Origin: JBEINZ01 sp040377825
GTDB taxonomy: Bacteria > Pseudomonadota > Alphaproteobacteria > Rhizobiales > Ancalomicrobiaceae
Length of the DNA stretch: 8,139 nt
Direction: 5' to 3'
NCBI GenBank assembly: GCA_040377825.1
Contig: JBEINZ010000144.1
Coordinates: 1-8,139 of the forward strand
Under the pieces are notes generated by a model, which was not told the DNA's origin, did no database searches, and was given only the letters and a program-made list of their open reading frames with translations. The position numbers and the translations under genes were made by a program. Positions 6,864-8,139 of this stretch are shown here, one piece after another (within the stretch, counting starts at the first letter, position 1; every line of letters begins with the position of its first letter).

Positions 6864-6874
6864 AGGTTGACTGA

Positions 6875-6985
6875 ATGAGCTTGTTGGCACGTCGCGGACA
6901 AAAGCACCCGGTCGACGATGAGGTTACGAAAGAATCCAGATCCACTTCAGTGATTACGATGGATGAGGGCATAAGTAACAAATAA
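6875..6985 (+). CDS. Doubtful 36-residue ORF
   Basis: ATG 6875 to TAA 6983-6985 encodes MSLLARRGQKHPVDDEVTKE followed by SRSTSVITMDEGISNK. A weak CAGG lies 8 nt upstream. The product is charged, without a signal peptide or membrane segment, and I do not recognise it. It lies between the SGNH gene and the AT-rich stretch, with its stop codon inside the AT-rich inverted repeat. It may be a chance ORF or the remnant of a longer gene. Confidence 0.15.
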   Translation: MSLLARRGQKHPVDDEVTKESRSTSVITMDEGISNK

Positions 6986-7000
6986 ATATTTCATTTATTT
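6980..7000. repeat. AT-only inverted repeat
   Basis: AAATAAAT (6980-6987) and ATTTATTT (6993-7000) are perfect 8-bp arms around ATTTC. The direct copy AAATAAAT recurs near 7034-7041. The element marks the start of the AT-rich segment and could be a DNA-unwinding or protein-binding site; no function is evident. Confidence 0.45.
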
Positions 7001-7058
7001 CAATATATTAAATATCATGACGTCGTAGTACTGAAATAAATCTGTTACACGTTACCTT

Positions 7059-7072
7059 CAACCTAGAGGTTG
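7059..7072. promoter_or_regulatory. Operator-like dyad upstream of the small secreted-protein genes
   Basis: CAACCT (7059-7064) and AGGTTG (7067-7072) are perfect 6-bp arms with a 2-nt centre, about 100 bp before the first small gene. Just upstream, GTTAC occurs twice in direct orientation (7044-7048 and 7051-7055). Compact dyads of this kind often bind dimeric repressors; no regulator gene is visible nearby. Confidence 0.3.
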
Positions 7073-7170
7073 GTTAATGAAGTTTCTCTACATCATTATC
7101 AATAAGTACAATTGCTTTGGGTTTTTCCCGTCGTTACATCGGGCTGATCTTTACAGTCAAAGGAGTTCAT

Positions 7171-7521
7171 ATGCTCAAAAATCTACTTTACGCCTTTGTC
7201 ATCGTCGCAGGCTTTAGCGCACCGGCTGCCGCCTGCCAATTTGCTTCGTCAAGCTCATTCTACGGAGAAGACCAACACATTGAAATGTTTGTCGACTCTG
7301 GAAAAATCTGTGGCGCGGCGCTTTCAGTCGGCGGTATGTTGAAATCTGTTTCGATCACGCAGCCTCCGAAAAACGGTGGCGCTGGCGCCCGAAGCTACTA
7401 TTGGGGCTATCAATCAAAGCCGGGCTTTAAAGGTAAAGACGAATTCGTTGTGACTGTAGTAACCGAATTTTACGGCGCAATAAAATCGTCTCAAACCCAT
7501 GTTACCGTCAACGTCAAGTAA
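7171..7521 (+). CDS. Small secreted protein, tandem paralog 1 (possible Ig-like fold)
   Basis: A 116-residue protein that I cannot assign to a named family. Residues 1-21 (MLKNLLYAFVIVAGFSAPAAA) are a signal peptide; the mature part of about 95 residues begins at Cys22. C22 and C47 are the only cysteines and both recur in the next gene, so they may form a disulfide. The C-terminal half, ITQPPKNGGAG (62-72) to YQSKPGFKGKDEF (80-92) and the final HVTVNVK, resembles bacterial Ig/cadherin-like modules, where 'P..G' and 'Y....GF.G.D.F' precede the last beta strands. ATG 7171 has AGGAG five bases upstream; a TTG at 7117 would bury the signal peptide. Codons are AT-richer than in neighbouring genes: a hand count of 7261-7320 gives 29/60 G+C against 41/60 for 5401-5460 in the transglycosylase gene. 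Periplasmic or extracellular location is inferred. Confidence 0.8.
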   Translation: MLKNLLYAFVIVAGFSAPAAACQFASSSSFYGEDQHIEMFVDSGKICGAALSVGGMLKSVSITQPPKNGGAGARSYYWGYQSKPGFKGKDEFVVTVVTEFYGAIKSSQTHVTVNVK

Positions 7522-7585
7522 GACAAGACGGAAAAATTGATCGCTGATAAATCCGATTTGTGACGACGAATATACAAATGAACTG

Positions 7586-7590
7586 GGAGG
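7586..7590 (+). promoter_or_regulatory. Shine-Dalgarno site for a GTG start
   Basis: GGAGG lies 7 nt before GTG 7598 and supports that unusual start, which opens directly into a signal peptide matching paralog 1. Confidence 0.65.
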
Positions 7591-7597
7591 ACGCAAC

Positions 7598-7948
7598 GTG
7601 CGTAGCAAGCTATTCTTCGCACTTGTCATCATTGCCGGTTTCAGCGCGCCAGCCGTTGCATGCCAGGGCACGCCCGCCCGGTCATCATACGGCGAAGACG
7701 TTCACATTGATCTTGAAGTTGAATCTGGAATGACTTGCGGCTCATCCTTGAGATTGGGCAGCATGATCAAGTCTTTCGAAGTGACAAAACCCCCGTTAAA
7801 TGGCAGCGTGAGTGTGACGGGCTACAAGTGGCGTTATCAATCACGTTCTGGATTTAAAGGAAAAGACGCGTTCGTTCTCACATTGATCTATGAAGCCCAG
7901 GGCGGAGCTAGAACATCAAAATCCCACATCAACGTGACCGTCAAATAA
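7598..7948 (+). CDS. Small secreted protein, tandem paralog 2 (possible Ig-like fold)
   Basis: A 116-residue protein aligned without gaps to the preceding gene product, with 58 of 116 positions identical by hand count. It has the same plan: signal peptide MRSKLFFALVIIAGFSAPAVA, mature start at Cys22, conserved YGEDxHI (31-37), SGxxCG (43-48) with C47, PPxNG (65-69), QSxxGFKGKDxF (81-92) and a C-terminal VxVK. Differences concentrate in residues 24-29, 38-42, 70-76 and 94-106, as expected of surface loops. The start is GTG 7598 with GGAGG upstream. Only 76 bp separate it from paralog 1, so the two are probably co-transcribed; that gap holds an AAATC-C-GATTT dyad (7549-7559). The stop lies 19 bp from the convergent gltD stop. 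Tandem duplication followed by considerable divergence is the simplest history. The function is unknown. Confidence 0.8.
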   Translation: MRSKLFFALVIIAGFSAPAVACQGTPARSSYGEDVHIDLEVESGMTCGSSLRLGSMIKSFEVTKPPLNGSVSVTGYKWRYQSRSGFKGKDAFVLTLIYEAQGGARTSKSHINVTVK

Positions 7949-7967
7949 GTCCCACCCTACCGCCCGT

Positions 7968-8139
7968 TCATCTTGGCAGTTCGGTTTTCCCCATCAGAAA
8001 AAGATCGATCGAGCGGGCGGCCTGTCGGCCTTCTCGGATCGCCCAGACCACGAGAGACTGGCCGCGCCGCATGTCGCCGGCGGCGAAGACTTTCGGCACC
8101 GAGGTCCGGTAGTCCTCTTCGTTCGCCTTGACGTTGCCG
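7968..8139 (-). CDS. gltD: Glutamate synthase (NADPH) small subunit, C-terminal end
   Basis: The last 56 codons and the TGA stop (7968-7970, minus strand) are present; the rest lies beyond the window. The translation begins GNVKANEEDYRTSVPKVFAA, followed by GDMRRGQSLVVWAIREGRQA and ARSIDLFLMGKTELPR. The motif 'FAAGDMRRGQSLVVWAIxEGRxAA' is the FAD-contacting C-terminal signature of GltD-type beta subunits. That subunit passes electrons from NADPH to the large subunit, which makes two glutamates from glutamine and 2-oxoglutarate. The partner gltB would be expected upstream on the minus strand, outside the window. The gene converges on the small secreted-protein pair. Confidence 0.92.
   Translation of the reverse strand, partial: GNVKANEEDYRTSVPKVFAAGDMRRGQSLVVWAIREGRQAARSIDLFLMGKTELPR

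Larger units (their letters stand above)
6814..7170. other. Gene-poor region that shifts to AT-rich DNA
   Basis: These 357 bp separate the SGNH gene from the first small secreted-protein gene. The first 150 bases or so keep the usual GC-rich character and hold one inverted repeat and one doubtful 36-codon ORF. From about 6960 the sequence becomes strikingly AT-rich (for example AATAAATATTTCATTTATTT at 6981-7000) and contains several short dyads. A weak promoter-like pair, TTAATG (7074-7079) and TATCAA (7097-7102) with 17-bp spacing, and a separate TACAAT (7107-7112), could drive the downstream genes. I see no tRNA, integrase remnant or clear attachment-site duplication. Confidence 0.55.

Noticed and set aside
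7117..7170. N-terminal extension of the first small secreted protein from TTG 7117
   Set aside because: It would place 18 residues before a perfect signal peptide. AGGAG at 7161-7165 clearly serves ATG 7171, and the paralog matches that start exactly.
7949..7967. Terminator between the small secreted-protein gene and gltD
   Set aside because: The 19-bp gap has no inverted repeat or T-tract on either strand.

Overview
The window reads as chromosomal DNA of an alphaproteobacterium, most likely of the order Hyphomicrobiales (Rhizobiales). The grounds are high GC with alphaproteobacterial codon use, a BBP2-type porin, a Tat-exported MltB-like transglycosylase followed by a DUF459 SGNH protein, and GTTAACC-type upstream motifs. 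The genus cannot be fixed from the sequence alone.

Layout from left to right. (1) The 3' end of a TRAP transporter large permease (+) runs to 179. (2) A KpsF/KdsD arabinose-5-phosphate isomerase gene (-) converges on it with a 14-bp gap. (3) A divergent regulatory region follows, then an outer-membrane beta-barrel protein (+) whose signal peptide lies upstream of the first ordinary start codon. (4) Four perfect copies of a 19-bp repeat fill the gap between that gene and the convergent galU (-). (5) A 290-bp divergent region with a CtrA-like site precedes a probable two-gene unit (+): a Tat-signal lytic murein transglycosylase and a secreted SGNH hydrolase-like protein. (6) A gene-poor 357-bp stretch turns sharply AT-rich. 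(7) Two tandem paralogous genes (+) each encode a 116-residue secreted protein, about half identical to each other and richer in A+T than the rest. (8) The 3' end of gltD (-) closes the window.

Most of the recognisable genes serve the cell envelope. KdsD makes the precursor of KDO for lipopolysaccharide, GalU makes UDP-glucose for surface glycans, the barrel sits in the outer membrane, and the transglycosylase/SGNH pair acts on murein or another periplasmic polymer. The two small paralogs look like an accessory insertion between this envelope block and gltD.

The points most worth a second look are the 19-bp array at 2937-3015, the secreted paralog pair with its AT-rich upstream DNA, the missing conventional start codon of the porin gene, and the absence of the usual catalytic histidine in the SGNH protein. 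I see no CRISPR array, tRNA, rRNA or insertion sequence.
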